NCBI GenBank assembly: GCA_956465555.1
Contig: OY101118.1
Coordinates: 1,364,001-1,428,000 of the forward strand
DNA: 64,000 nucleotides
From: Nitzschia sp. pyKryTriq1
Taxonomy: Eukaryota > Bacillariophyta > Bacillariophyceae > Bacillariales > Bacillariaceae
Direction of reading: 5' to 3'
Of this stretch, positions 55,700 to 64,000 are shown in pieces. Numbering within the stretch: the stretch's first letter is position 1; each line of letters opens with the position of its first letter. The position numbers and the translations under genes are program-made. Under the pieces are notes generated by a model that saw only the letters and a list, made by a program, of their open reading frames with translations, was not told the DNA's origin and made no database searches.

Positions 55700-55810
55700 A
55701 GTACTCATACAGTACGGGGCAAGAGTACCCTGAAAGAGTCGCAACCATGAAAGATTTTAAAAATAACGCTATGTTTTCCTTATTCGGAAGTGCAGAGAGT
55801 ACCACGTCCA

Positions 55811-57180
55811 TTATTCCTCGAGGCCGGAGTTCAGTCTCTCCTGGAGTTCGCGGGCTAGGTCACTGTCAGACCGCTTCATTGCATCTTCTGAAAGAGATAA
55901 CAACAATGGTTCCACGTCATTCACTCGATACTTTTCTTCCTTATTCAACTGGACTCCTTTCTCGAGCCGCTTTTCTGCTGGCACTACCTGTGGGACAGGT
56001 TCAAAGTAAACGGTAGAATTATCCTTTTCCCAAGTCTTAAGCAGCAAATTCATATGACCTCGCAAATCGATCAGATCTGAGTGCAATGCCTTGAGCGCTG
56101 GGATCTTGGAAACTTCTGGGGTACCTTTCGAGGTTGGCGTGTCGCGAGTCTTGAGCTCCAGAGTTGCCTCGCTTAACATTGCAATAGCCAATCCGTATTC
56201 ATGCTCCTGTTCCCAGAGAGTTCTTCCATAGAAATAAAGTGACAGCGCTTTTTGCAGTTGGATCTGGAAAGTGACGAGCGTGAAGAAGTCCTTTTCAATA
56301 CGCGCCATTTGCTTGAACGCGTTGTCTCTCATGTGATTAATAAAGGCGTCCAACTGTTCGACGACGCCAAGGGACAGTTTGGCGAGCAAGGAATAATTCG
56401 GAGTCCCAGGTTTGATCAAAACTGTTGCAATTGCCATTTGCTGCGCGTTTGCTTTGAATAACATGCTAAGGCCCTTGGCAGTACCGACGCAGCATTCTAC
56501 TGGCAAATCGTCCTCGCTGACTTTGGATCCTCGGGCGACCCATTTCGGAAGGTGGTCGTCTGCCAAAAATGTGAAGATACCTGCTGCCGCAGCATACTCC
56601 CGACTAGCAGCTGCAAATTCTCCTGCCACGCTTGTCTCTGTTGCAACGCCTGCCTTCCCTAGTCCTTCGCAAACAATGCACATCACCAAATCGTACATGA
56701 TAGCCTCTGATTTGAAAGGCGATTTGCTCGATTCAACACCTGAAATCCACTCAAAGATCAAGCGTTCTACGGTGGAAAGAGAGGTACGGAAGTAAGACCA
56801 CCGTTGTGGTACGAAAATCAAAAGCAATTTCTCGGCTCAGGAAAAGACGTACCATCCAATCGCGCCATTTCGGGTTGAAACTTGCACGAGACGAGAATCT
56901 GGTGAATGAAGGGCTGATATCTCCGTGCATCAGCGACTACTCTTTCATGCGATACTTTCCCGGCACTGACCGCATCCGAAAGTTTTTTTCGCAATTCATC
57001 TGCTTTCAATATTGCCCTTCGGGTCTTTTCAGCCGACCCGGCAGAGCGAAAGCTTCTGGCAAAGGACAACTTCCGGTCTGGATTCGGGTGGGGCATCTTG
57101 AACCGATGGACCGCCGACGCCAGACGGATGGCCGAATCGGGGTGGCCCAAATCGACTGCTGGAGTGTCCCATTCGCTCAT
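55811..57180 (-). CDS. BRO1-domain protein (BROX/ALIX-like)
   Basis: Two exons, 57180-56853 and 56766-55811, 427 residues; the intron (GTACGTC...CCACCGTAG, 86 nt) joins MARLD-E-RLIFEWISGVES. The second exon shows the BRO1 core: SPFKSEAIMYDLVMCIVCEG, ASREYAAAAGIFTFLADDHLP, LSMLFKANAQQMAIATVLIK, HEYGLAIAMLSEA and DNSTVYFEPVPQVV (the conserved N-x-x-I/V-Y-F/H-x-x-V-P). BRO1 domains bind ESCRT-III (CHMP4/Snf7) in membrane scission. There is no V domain or Pro-rich tail, so it resembles BROX or the RHPN/BRO1 core rather than full ALIX. Confidence 0.84.
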
Positions 57181-57749
57181 TTCCTAAACTTCTGTACTAG
57201 ACTACCAATGGTGTGGAATAAAGGATGTGAAGGTCTCTCTCTACGAGTACCTTGTTGCGTTTTGTACTGTCTTGTGCTTTTCTGGAAAGTACTGTACTGT
57301 CGTACAGTTCCAACGGGGGGACGACAACGGCAGGGACAAAGGACGCGTGGTTTTCTGCGAGGAGGATCATCAATCATCATCTCACGCTGTTTATCATTGT
57401 CGAAATGTCAAATCTGAGTTGAGTCGTGTGAGACAATCTTGGGTTTCCATTCGACATCTTCGACTTCCTCTCGTTCTGGGTCGCCAGTTCAAAAATCGAT
57501 CATCATTTTTTTTATCCAAAACGGCAGGCCACACACATCGACGAATCGTTGAACTATACAAGTATACCGGTACTACTAGACTACATACTACAATACTTAT
57601 CCGAGAGATATGGCTACGATAGATTTGCTGTTATAAGACGTGAAAGTACTTGTAAAACTAATGTTTGTATTTTGGATGCTAAAAGCAATCCAGATCTCCA
57701 CTCAAGGCTTCCAGTGCGCAGAACTTGGTGGAACATGGCCTTTCTTTTT
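57181..57749. other. Intergenic between the BRO1 gene's 5' side and the VTI1 3' end
   Basis: GTACTGTACTGTCGTAC tract at about 57288-57308 and TACCGGTACTAC at about 57564-57575. No gene seen. Confidence 0.4.
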
Positions 57750-58700
57750 CTATTTTTTCTTGAAGAGATGGATCAATGCATAGAAATTTGCTACGGCGAG
57801 CACACCAATCAGACCGTACAGTACCATCTTGTTTCGCAGGGCTTTTCGGCTCCTGTTTCGCATCCAAAGGAAGGAGAGAGGAGTCGTCAGTGACGTGTGC
57901 GTTGCCCCAAGCCACCCCACAATGACAAAAAACTTACATGCTGGACAAGATAGTTCCTGCTTGACGAGCTACTTCCAATGTTGCGTCGAGATTTAAGTTG
58001 GCATTTTGCAATTGCTCCCGCTGTCTACCCATCTGTCCGAGCGTAACGTTTCCAATCTGTTCCGTCTCCATAGCAAGACTACAGTAGCAATGCCCATTCA
58101 ACAAACGGAGAGAAAAACATGAGATTGTGCATCATACTTCATACACATAGGATTCATTCATCCATTCATTCAAATCGACCTGCTCTTCCATTTGACTTAC
58201 GCCTGCGATTCTCGCAACAAATTTTCCGAGTTCGAAATCAAACTTTCCAAGTCCCCATTGGTTGGACTTGACGCATTCGGCGCCTGATAAAACAATTCTT
58301 CCCGATTGCCCTCGTTCAGAGCGCGTTGTACTTCTTTCGATAGAGGGTTGAGATCTCGTTCCAATCGCTGTGAAGCCTCTTTAATTTTCATAACGTTGCC
58401 TTCGACTTCGGCCAATCCCTGCATGGCCGTAGCACATTTCTTGGCTTCTCCCAACAAGCGCTGGCATTCTTGCAATGTAACGGGGGATCTGGTTCCTGCC
58501 AAAAAGCTTCGAATTCGCGATAAATAGGCATTGTATTCCTGATGATGTGTAGAGAATCGAGAGAAGAATTTCAACACAGGGTCAGCGATGACTGCTTGCT
58601 TGCTTGCTTGATGGAAGAATTCGGGCGCGTTCGTTAGACTCCTACTCCGGAGCTTTTTGCTGCTACTCACCCTCTCATAATCTTCATACGTCTCCACCAT
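57750..58700 (-). CDS. VTI1: VTI1-like Qb-SNARE
   Basis: Four exons, 58700-58671, 58538-58201, 58078-57938 and 57852-57750, 203 residues. Exon 1 is only 10 codons: MVETYEDYER, continuing EYNAYLSRIRSFL. The 132-nt first intron is divisible by three and lacks stops, so retained intron would still translate. The N-terminal three-helix VTI1 domain (LLGEAKKCATAMQGLAEVEG) precedes the SNARE helix: ALAMETEQIGNVTLGQMGRQ, NANLNLDATLEVARQAGTIL, SSMSRKALRNK, then a tail anchor (MVLYGLIGVLAVANFYALIHLF). The zero-layer Gln lies in GQMGRQREQL. VTI1 acts in Golgi, endosome and vacuole fusion. Confidence 0.92.
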
Positions 58701-59031
58701 GGTCTACTGTCTTTGGAATGTGGTCTCTCTGGAATAAGGTCTAGTACGATACCGGTACCTGGATGGCAGAAATATATGTTCTGCTGTTTGTGTTCTTTGT
58801 TTCGTTGTTCGTTGTTCGTTGCTCTCTTCTCTTGCCTACTCTTGCTTGCTCTTTTTTGCTTGCTTCAGTTTTTCCGGCGCTCCATCGATCATCGCGGGCG
58901 CGGCGTGTGTGTCGTGTGTGTGCATTTGGGGGAAACTTTGATCTTGTTAACGCCCCCATTCACAAACGGGTGATGGACGTACGTAGATGTACGTACGTCG
59001 CTCGTATCGTGCTGAGCACCCCACATACATA
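58701..59031. other. Intergenic upstream of VTI1
   Basis: Contains GTTCGTTGTTCGTTG repeats at about 58804-58820 and an ACGTACGTAGATGTACGTACG inverted segment at about 58978-58998. No gene seen. Confidence 0.4.
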
Positions 59032-59861
59032 CAGTCGGGTGTGCGATTTAACGAGGTCTACGTCAGAACGGCTTCTTCCTCGTTAAATCGCGCCCTATAA
59101 TGAACGGAAACTACGTAGAAAATGTACTAGGTTCTACGTACAATGCAAACAATAAGGAACACGTAGAAAATGTACTGACATGCGCGTGGGTTAGACTACT
59201 TTGGGCCAAAGAAGGCATTGATGCTCGTCTGCCTGCTTCGACTCTTGGCATGGCGTTTACCTGTTGTCTTGACATAGCATCGTCGAGGTAGAAGCCTGTA
59301 GAACAATCCAGTTTCATCCATATTGTAAACATTGTTAGGGCCATACGAAGCAATCAACACTTTCAACTCGGCAATCTTATCTGAAATAGCTGCTTTATCG
59401 ACAGTGCCGGCTTCACCATGAAGGCTGGCTCCAGTGAGTCCCTGATTCTTGCACCACTTCTTGGCCCAAGACAAGCTAGCCTTAAAGCTCTCAAGCTTTT
59501 TCTTCTCGTCTGCACTGGTCTTTGAAGAATTCTCTTCCTTCAAAAGCAACTCTTTGTAGTGAAGAGCCTGCACTTGAACTGTATACGAGTTCAAACTCAG
59601 GTCGGGAGAATCTAACACAGCATTACGTTTTGGTCAGACAAGATCACGGACTCCACCGATGTCACACTCAAGGGCCCCAGATCCTGGCAGAATATCTAAC
59701 TAGAGATTTCGGCACCAAGAAGTGGTACAGATATACAATTATAGTTATATTCATTTGACTAAGCAATATGTTGTTAGTGTCTGCAAGTTTGTTGTTGTTC
59801 AGTGTAATTTCGGAGCTCGTATTTAAGAGCTCGAAATCGGCGCGCAGTTTGGTCCCTACTG
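59032..59861 (-). mobile_element. Deletion derivative of a pogo/Tigger-like DNA transposon
   Basis: 830 bp bounded by TA on both sides (59030-59031 and 59862-59863). The ends are CAGTCGGG and CCCTACTG, inverted versions of each other with one mismatch, so CAGT...ACTG termini and a TA target duplication as in the Tc1/mariner/pogo superfamily. Both ends have subterminal hairpins: GCGATTTAACGAGG facing CCTCGTTAAATCGC (about 59042-59092) and GAGCTC-ATTTAA-GAGCTC (about 59813-59832). Inside is a truncated transposase reading frame. It probably cannot move on its own. Confidence 0.75.
59196..59618 (-). pseudogene. Truncated pogo/Tigger-type transposase
   Basis: 140-codon frame with hallmark SLSWAKKWCKNQGLTGASLH (end of the HTH/CENP-B-like DNA-binding region) and VYNMDETGLFYRLLPRRCYV, which contains the first catalytic Asp of the DDE domain (NMDETG). 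After YV it departs from the family and stops 26 residues later, so the other two acidic residues are absent. The upstream HTH part is also incomplete. Confidence 0.8.
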
Positions 59862-60067
59862 TACGAATACGTCATTGACGTTGTGTGCAGTGTGCATCCA
59901 ACAACCAGAAAAGATCAAGATGCAAGCGAACACCCATGCTGAATGGAAAGATGATGCAAGATGTCACCCATTAACATTCTTGCATTTACCCTTTGTCTCC
60001 ACCACAGACAGTACACGTAGTACGATTGCCCATTTAATCCTTTCCTTCCTTCCAGCAAACCGACATC

Positions 60068-61867
60068 ATGAGCGGCGACGACGACTCTCCAGCAGTGAAG
60101 CCGAAGAAAATCATCAACGATCCCAAAAACGCGGTGGACGAATTCATTTCGGGCCTGCTGCTGCAATATCCGAACCGTTTGGTCAAACTGGCCAATCACC
60201 ATGTCATCTTATCAGCGGATCCACCTAGTGAGAAGATCCAGCTTCTTTCGGGAGGCGGGAGTGGCCATGAGCCCTCTCACGCGGGTTGGATTGGCCGCGG
60301 CATGCTTTCGGGTGCGATTTGTGGGGGTATCTTTGCCTCGCCCAGTGTGGCTGCTATTTTGGCGGCCGTTCGGGCCTCTGCGGCCACCAATGGGAAACGT
60401 GGATGCTTGTTGGTGGTCAAGAACTACACGGGAGACCGCTTGAATTTCGGCATGGCCTGTGAAATGGCCAACCAGGAAGGGATTCCCTGCAAAATGGTTG
60501 TCGTAGCCGACGATTGTGCGCTTTCTCGGACAAAAGGCATTACTGGAGCTCGGGGTGTGGCAGGAACCGTGTTGGTACATAAGATTGCGGGCGCGGCTGC
60601 CAAGGCAGGCAAGAATTTGGATACCATTGTCGACATTGTTAGAGACGTGTCAGCTTGCATGGGAACTCTGGGAGTCTCCCTCGACAGTGTCACGATTCCT
60701 GGGGCCGATCGGGTCAACAATCGATTGGATGCCTCCACCATTGAAATTGGTTTAGGAATCCATGGCGAAGCCGGAATGAAGCAATCGCCATTGATGACGG
60801 CCGACGAGATTGCCAAGGAAATGATTGATACAATTCTCAACTATGGAAGAGTGGTTGGGAGGGATGGGGTCGAATCATCGACCATAGTCCCCATGTTTGA
60901 CAAGGGCGACGAGCTATGTATTTTAGTGAACAATCTGGGTGGAACGAGCAACTTTGAAATGTCGATTCTGGCGAATTCCTGTGTTCAAACGCTGGAAAAT
61001 GTTCATGGATGTAGAGTCACTCGTGTGTTGGTTGGATCGTTCATGACCAGCTTTGACATGCACGGTGCTAGTTTGACGATTTTGAACTTGACTGTTGCCT
61101 CTGCCGATATCATTAGCTTTTTGGATGATGACTGCGATGCCCCTGCCTGGGCTCCTGTGGATATTTGGCATGAAGATGCCCGACCATCCGCCACTGAACG
61201 CTCTGAAGTCGTCGTGGATGAGGTACAAACAAAGTTGAAGTTGCCACCTCTTTCGGTAGCTGATTTTGAATCTGTAGCCAAATCGATGGCACTAAGTGCG
61301 GTCAAGAGTCTGGCCGAACAAGAAGACCTATTGACCAAGTATGATACAATAGTGGGAGACGGAGACTGTGGAATTACTATGAAACGTGGAGCTACCGAAG
61401 TCGAAAAGCGGCTTTTGGACGGATCGCTGTCTACTGCCCACCCCGTGTCAATGTTTGCCGGACTGGCTGATGCGGTATCGGCTTCCATGGGTGGAACCTC
61501 GGGAGTTCTATTGGAGCTCATGTTTCGCAAGATGAGTTCAACCCTTACCAAATGCGAGAGCATTGGAATTCCCGAGCTTTGTCAAGCGTTTCAGGAAGGC
61601 GTTGGAGCCATTCAACTGTATGGTGGAGCAACTGTGGGATCGAGAACCATGCTGGATGCCTTGATCCCCGCCGCAGCAGCTTTGATAGACACAAAGGAGA
61701 TCAAAGAGGCTTCTAACAAGGCGAAATGGGGTGCGGACGGGACGGCACAAATGAAGGTTGCGAGTGCGGGCCGCTCTAATTATCTATCGGAAGAGCAATT
61801 GACCGGTACTCCCGATCCTGGTGCCGTTGCAGTCGCCATTGTAATGGAGGCTTTGTGTCCTCCCTAG
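60068..61867 (+). CDS. Dihydroxyacetone kinase (DhaK-DhaL fusion, TKFC-type)
   Basis: Single exon, 599 residues. The N-terminal DhaK domain shows GGGSGHEPSHAGWIGRGMLS, VKNYTGDRLNFGMA (catalytic Asp about 123) and GLGIHGEAGMKQS (the His about 232 that covalently binds dihydroxyacetone). The C-terminal DhaL domain has DTIVGDGDCGITMKRGATEV (Mg/ATP Asp residues), GGTSGVLLELMF and SAGRSNYLSEEQLTGTPDPG. The reaction is ATP-dependent phosphorylation of dihydroxyacetone to DHAP; homologues also phosphorylate glyceraldehyde and make FMN cyclase products. No organelle signal is seen, so cytosolic. Convergent with the CtIP-like gene (86 bases apart). Confidence 0.96.
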   Translation: MSGDDDSPAVKPKKIINDPKNAVDEFISGLLLQYPNRLVKLANHHVILSADPPSEKIQLLSGGGSGHEPSHAGWIGRGMLSGAICGGIFASPSVAAILAAVRASAATNGKRGCLLVVKNYTGDRLNFGMACEMANQEGIPCKMVVVADDCALSRTKGITGARGVAGTVLVHKIAGAAAKAGKNLDTIVDIVRDVSACMGTLGVSLDSVTIPGADRVNNRLDASTIEIGLGIHGEAGMKQSPLMTADEIAKEMIDTILNYGRVVGRDGVESSTIVPMFDKGDELCILVNNLGGTSNFEMSILANSCVQTLENVHGCRVTRVLVGSFMTSFDMHGASLTILNLTVASADIISFLDDDCDAPAWAPVDIWHEDARPSATERSEVVVDEVQTKLKLPPLSVADFESVAKSMALSAVKSLAEQEDLLTKYDTIVGDGDCGITMKRGATEVEKRLLDGSLSTAHPVSMFAGLADAVSASMGGTSGVLLELMFRKMSSTLTKCESIGIPELCQAFQEGVGAIQLYGGATVGSRTMLDALIPAAAALIDTKEIKEASNKAKWGADGTAQMKVASAGRSNYLSEEQLTGTPDPGAVAVAIVMEALCPP

Positions 61868-61953
61868 CCTGAATTATCGCTTCGCCAAATAACGTTCCTT
61901 AGACCGACTGGTCATTGCTAAAAAAAGCACCATTTTCCTCGAGTACAAACCAT

Positions 61954-64000
61954 CTACTCTAGTCTCTCCTCGTCCATGCTTGGCTCCTCGTCTTGTTCCA
62001 TTTCCACTGCTCCCTGATCGTTCCTTCGACGTGCGATTGAATCCGCAAAACTCAACTCCCAAAAGTCTTCAGGCGTTTCGGGAGGAGTAAATCGATGTCG
62101 ATGTCGGGAAGCGCACATGAGTTCGTGTCGATTGTAGACTCCTTCCTCGTCCTCCTCCATGATGGCATCAATAAAGCGTCCACATTCCTCACAATCATAC
62201 GCCTTGAGCTTTTGTCTCTCGGCCCTGTTACGAACGACCTCACAATAAGGCCCTTCCAATTGTGAGTCGTCGTCGTCGTCGTCTAGGTTCTGTGGTGGAG
62301 GTTTCGGATAGGCAGCTCTCTTTTCTGTGGGTGTGGTAGGCCGTGTCGGTGGCGTACGGGAATCGGTAGGTCGTTGGTTATTGTTGTTCTTGGAATGGTT
62401 GGAAGCACCCACCGCTGCTGCTGCCACAAATGCCTTGGAATGGCGACTCGACATCCACCCCGAACCAAGGGTTGGTGAGACTTTGGGGGTAGTAGAGGAT
62501 GATGATGACGATGACGAGGTTTTGGCAGCCTTGCTGTTCGATGTTGGGTATGATGCCACAGGGGATCCTTTTCGCTTGGCCACAGGTTTTGTCTGTTCCG
62601 TTGGTGGTATCACGGGCGCAGGCGGAATGATGGTTTGACTGTCATCTTCTGGTACATGCTCCTTTTCTTGTCGTCTACTAGAATCAAGATCCTTGCGGGG
62701 AACAGCAGACTTTGAATTGGCATCGTGATGATCTTTTTCTTGGAACGCTTTGGGTGCCGTTGGAATGATGGTTTGACTGTCGTCTTCCGGTACATGCTCC
62801 TTTTCCTCGCGCATATTTATATTACCAAGATCCTTGTGCGGAACAACAGACTTTGAATTGGCATTATTGTGAACTTTTTCTTGGAACGCTTTGGGTGCCG
62901 TTGGAATGATGGTTTGACTGTCGCCTTCCGGTACATGCTCCTTTTCCTCGCGCATATTTATATTACCAAGATTCTTGTACAGAACAGCAGACTTTGAATT
63001 GGCATTATTGTGAGCTTTTTCTTGGAACGCTTTGGGTGCGGCTGGAACGATGGTTTGACTGTCATCTTGTGGCTCGGAGAGTAGTCGTGATGATGATTGT
63101 TTGGCGCGTGATTGTTCATTATTATTCGTCAGAGCACCACTCTTTCGATTTCGAAAGGGATTGGGGACCTGCTGACGATGAAATGAAGTAGAAATTGCTG
63201 GTGGTGGTGGTGGTTGGATGGTACGGGTAGTTTGGGATAGAGGTGTTGGTGGTTGCTTGGGCTGTGATATCCCCGTCTCCTGGTACGCCGCTGCCGACAC
63301 AATCTCTTCGGGAAGGACGCGTTGGTGTTCCTTGGATGTCACGACGACGACATGCTGACGAATTTTGTTGGGACTGGCCGTGACTCTTCTTGTCTTCGAT
63401 TGTTGTTGTGGAATATTTGTCTCATTAGTGTCGGACATGGGAAATTCTTCTTGTGGAGAGTCGCCATGCTGATAATTCTGGTACTGCTGCTGATGATGAG
63501 GTGTCTTGGGGTGAGGCTCTCGAAAACGTGAGCTGTTGTGCGTACTTGACGATTGATTTTCTTTGGATGATACCTCATGATCATGATGATGACGATGGTG
63601 ACTCCTAGACGAAGACGAAGTTGGTGTGCGTTCCATTGTCATTTTTGGGTGGGCTTGGGGGGACACTTTCACCTGAAAAGGTCCCTCGTGACCCGCCGAG
63701 GGATACCGGTGGGAAGACGAAGGAGAGACTTGTTGTTGTTGCAGACTTCTTTGATCGGACAGATCTTTGGATCGCGGTGCTTTTGCTTGCTGTGTTGTTG
63801 TTGGTGTTGTTGATGATGATGTTGTTGCTGCTACTGCTGCTGATGCTCTGGCAAGATCATTCGCAGAACGCCGCCGACCACCACTATTACTATTGATTCT
63901 TTGATTGGCTTGTTCGAGCAGTGCTTGCCATTCCTTCTGGGACTCCTTTACATGTTTGACAAATCGCGCATAGCGATCGCTTTGTCGCACAGTTTCTCTT
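61954..64000 (-). CDS. CtIP/Sae2-like DNA-end resection protein (5' end outside window)
   Basis: The frame is open from the right edge to the stop at 61954, over 680 residues. The C-terminus is a clear CtIP/Sae2/Ctp1 domain: PYCEVVRNRAERQKLKAYDC, the CxxC zinc-hook-like CEECGRFIDAI, and ASRHRHRFTPPETPEDFWEL (RHR motif). CtIP activates Mre11 nuclease to open DNA ends for homologous recombination. Before it lies a long disordered Gln/Ser/Thr-rich region with about 3.5 tandem copies of a 46-47-residue unit, each containing DSQTIIP-type sites and EKEHVPE. SQ/TQ clusters are targets of ATM/ATR-type kinases in this family. The N-terminal tetramerisation part lies beyond the window. The next gene is convergent. 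Confidence 0.88.
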   Translation of the reverse strand, partial: RETVRQSDRYARFVKHVKESQKEWQALLEQANQRINSNSGGRRRSANDLARASAAVAATTSSSTTPTTTQQAKAPRSKDLSDQRSLQQQQVSPSSSHRYPSAGHEGPFQVKVSPQAHPKMTMERTPTSSSSRSHHRHHHDHEVSSKENQSSSTHNSSRFREPHPKTPHHQQQYQNYQHGDSPQEEFPMSDTNETNIPQQQSKTRRVTASPNKIRQHVVVVTSKEHQRVLPEEIVSAAAYQETGISQPKQPPTPLSQTTRTIQPPPPPAISTSFHRQQVPNPFRNRKSGALTNNNEQSRAKQSSSRLLSEPQDDSQTIVPAAPKAFQEKAHNNANSKSAVLYKNLGNINMREEKEHVPEGDSQTIIPTAPKAFQEKVHNNANSKSVVPHKDLGNINMREEKEHVPEDDSQTIIPTAPKAFQEKDHHDANSKSAVPRKDLDSSRRQEKEHVPEDDSQTIIPPAPVIPPTEQTKPVAKRKGSPVASYPTSNSKAAKTSSSSSSSSTTPKVSPTLGSGWMSSRHSKAFVAAAAVGASNHSKNNNNQRPTDSRTPPTRPTTPTEKRAAYPKPPPQNLDDDDDDSQLEGPYCEVVRNRAERQKLKAYDCEECGRFIDAIMEEDEEGVYNRHELMCASRHRHRFTPPETPEDFWELSFADSIARRRNDQGAVEMEQDEEPSMDEERLE
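62630..63085 (-). repeat. Tandem repeat in the CtIP/Sae2-like gene, period 138-141 bp
   Basis: The segment TGGTTTGACTGTC recurs at 62631, 62769, 62910 and 63051, spacing 138, 141 and 141. The unit encodes 46-47 residues with a conserved SQTI(I/V)P core, APKAFQEK, NANSKS and REEKEHVPE. Copies differ by several substitutions, so the array is not brand new. Confidence 0.9.

Noticed and set aside
62630-63085. Regular repeats considered as a CRISPR-like or minisatellite array
   Set aside because: They keep the reading frame of the CtIP-like gene and encode a protein repeat; there are no unique spacers.
1-64000. Bacterial-type features such as operons, CRISPR arrays and ribosome-binding sites
   Set aside because: All genes look eukaryotic with introns; none of these features is seen.

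Overview
This window is nuclear DNA of a photosynthetic stramenopile, almost certainly a diatom. I cannot name the species from sequence alone. The evidence: two fucoxanthin-chlorophyll a/c light-harvesting proteins; several precursors with the diatom plastid signal (a signal peptide ending in an ASAFAP-type motif); genes broken by short GT-AG introns (about 70-170 nt); a copia-type retroelement; and a heat-shock-factor gene of the kind expanded in diatoms. Intergenic and intronic DNA is full of short GTAC/TACCGGTA palindromic tracts and GA/CT or CTAGTAG simple sequence.

Layout. 1-5 kb: a RINT1/Tip20-like tethering factor (cut by the left edge), a plastid-targeted indole-glycerol-phosphate-synthase-like protein and a SWEET sugar transporter. 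6-13 kb: SGF29 (chromatin reader), a large PPR protein and RRP9 (U3 snoRNP WD40 protein). 13-17 kb: two FCP genes flanking a plastid type I signal peptidase. 17-22 kb: the RTEL1 helicase. 22-29 kb: an HSF, an L-type cyclin, a decayed sulfatase fragment, RPB9 and a PPPDE/DeSI-type peptidase. 29-32 kb: a small membrane protein, a NIPSNAP protein and a NASP-type histone chaperone. 31.86-33.20 kb: a 1.34-kb internally deleted copia LTR element with two matching LTRs. 33-39 kb: SEC22, an EHD GTPase-like protein, a tiny plastid-targeted basic protein and a plastid S1-domain protein with four Cys-rich motifs. 39-44 kb: a 1484-residue STAND/NB-ARC-TPR protein. 44-51 kb: an unrecognised coiled-coil protein, a membrane-anchored 2OG-oxygenase-fold protein and presenilin. 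51-59 kb: COG8, an interrupted ORF, pyridoxal kinase, a BRO1 protein and VTI1. 59.0-59.9 kb: a deletion derivative of a pogo/Tigger-like DNA transposon. 60-64 kb: dihydroxyacetone kinase and, cut by the right edge, a CtIP/Sae2 homologue with tandem SQ-containing repeats.

The genes are independent eukaryotic transcription units. Themes recur: membrane traffic (RINT1, SEC22, EHD, COG8, BRO1, VTI1), DNA repair (RTEL1, CtIP/Sae2), chromatin and transcription (SGF29, NASP, RPB9, cyclin L, HSF) and plastid biology (FCPs, signal peptidase, S1 protein, IGPS-like). Splice junctions were assigned by eye from GT/AG sites, reading frame and family conservation, without transcript data.
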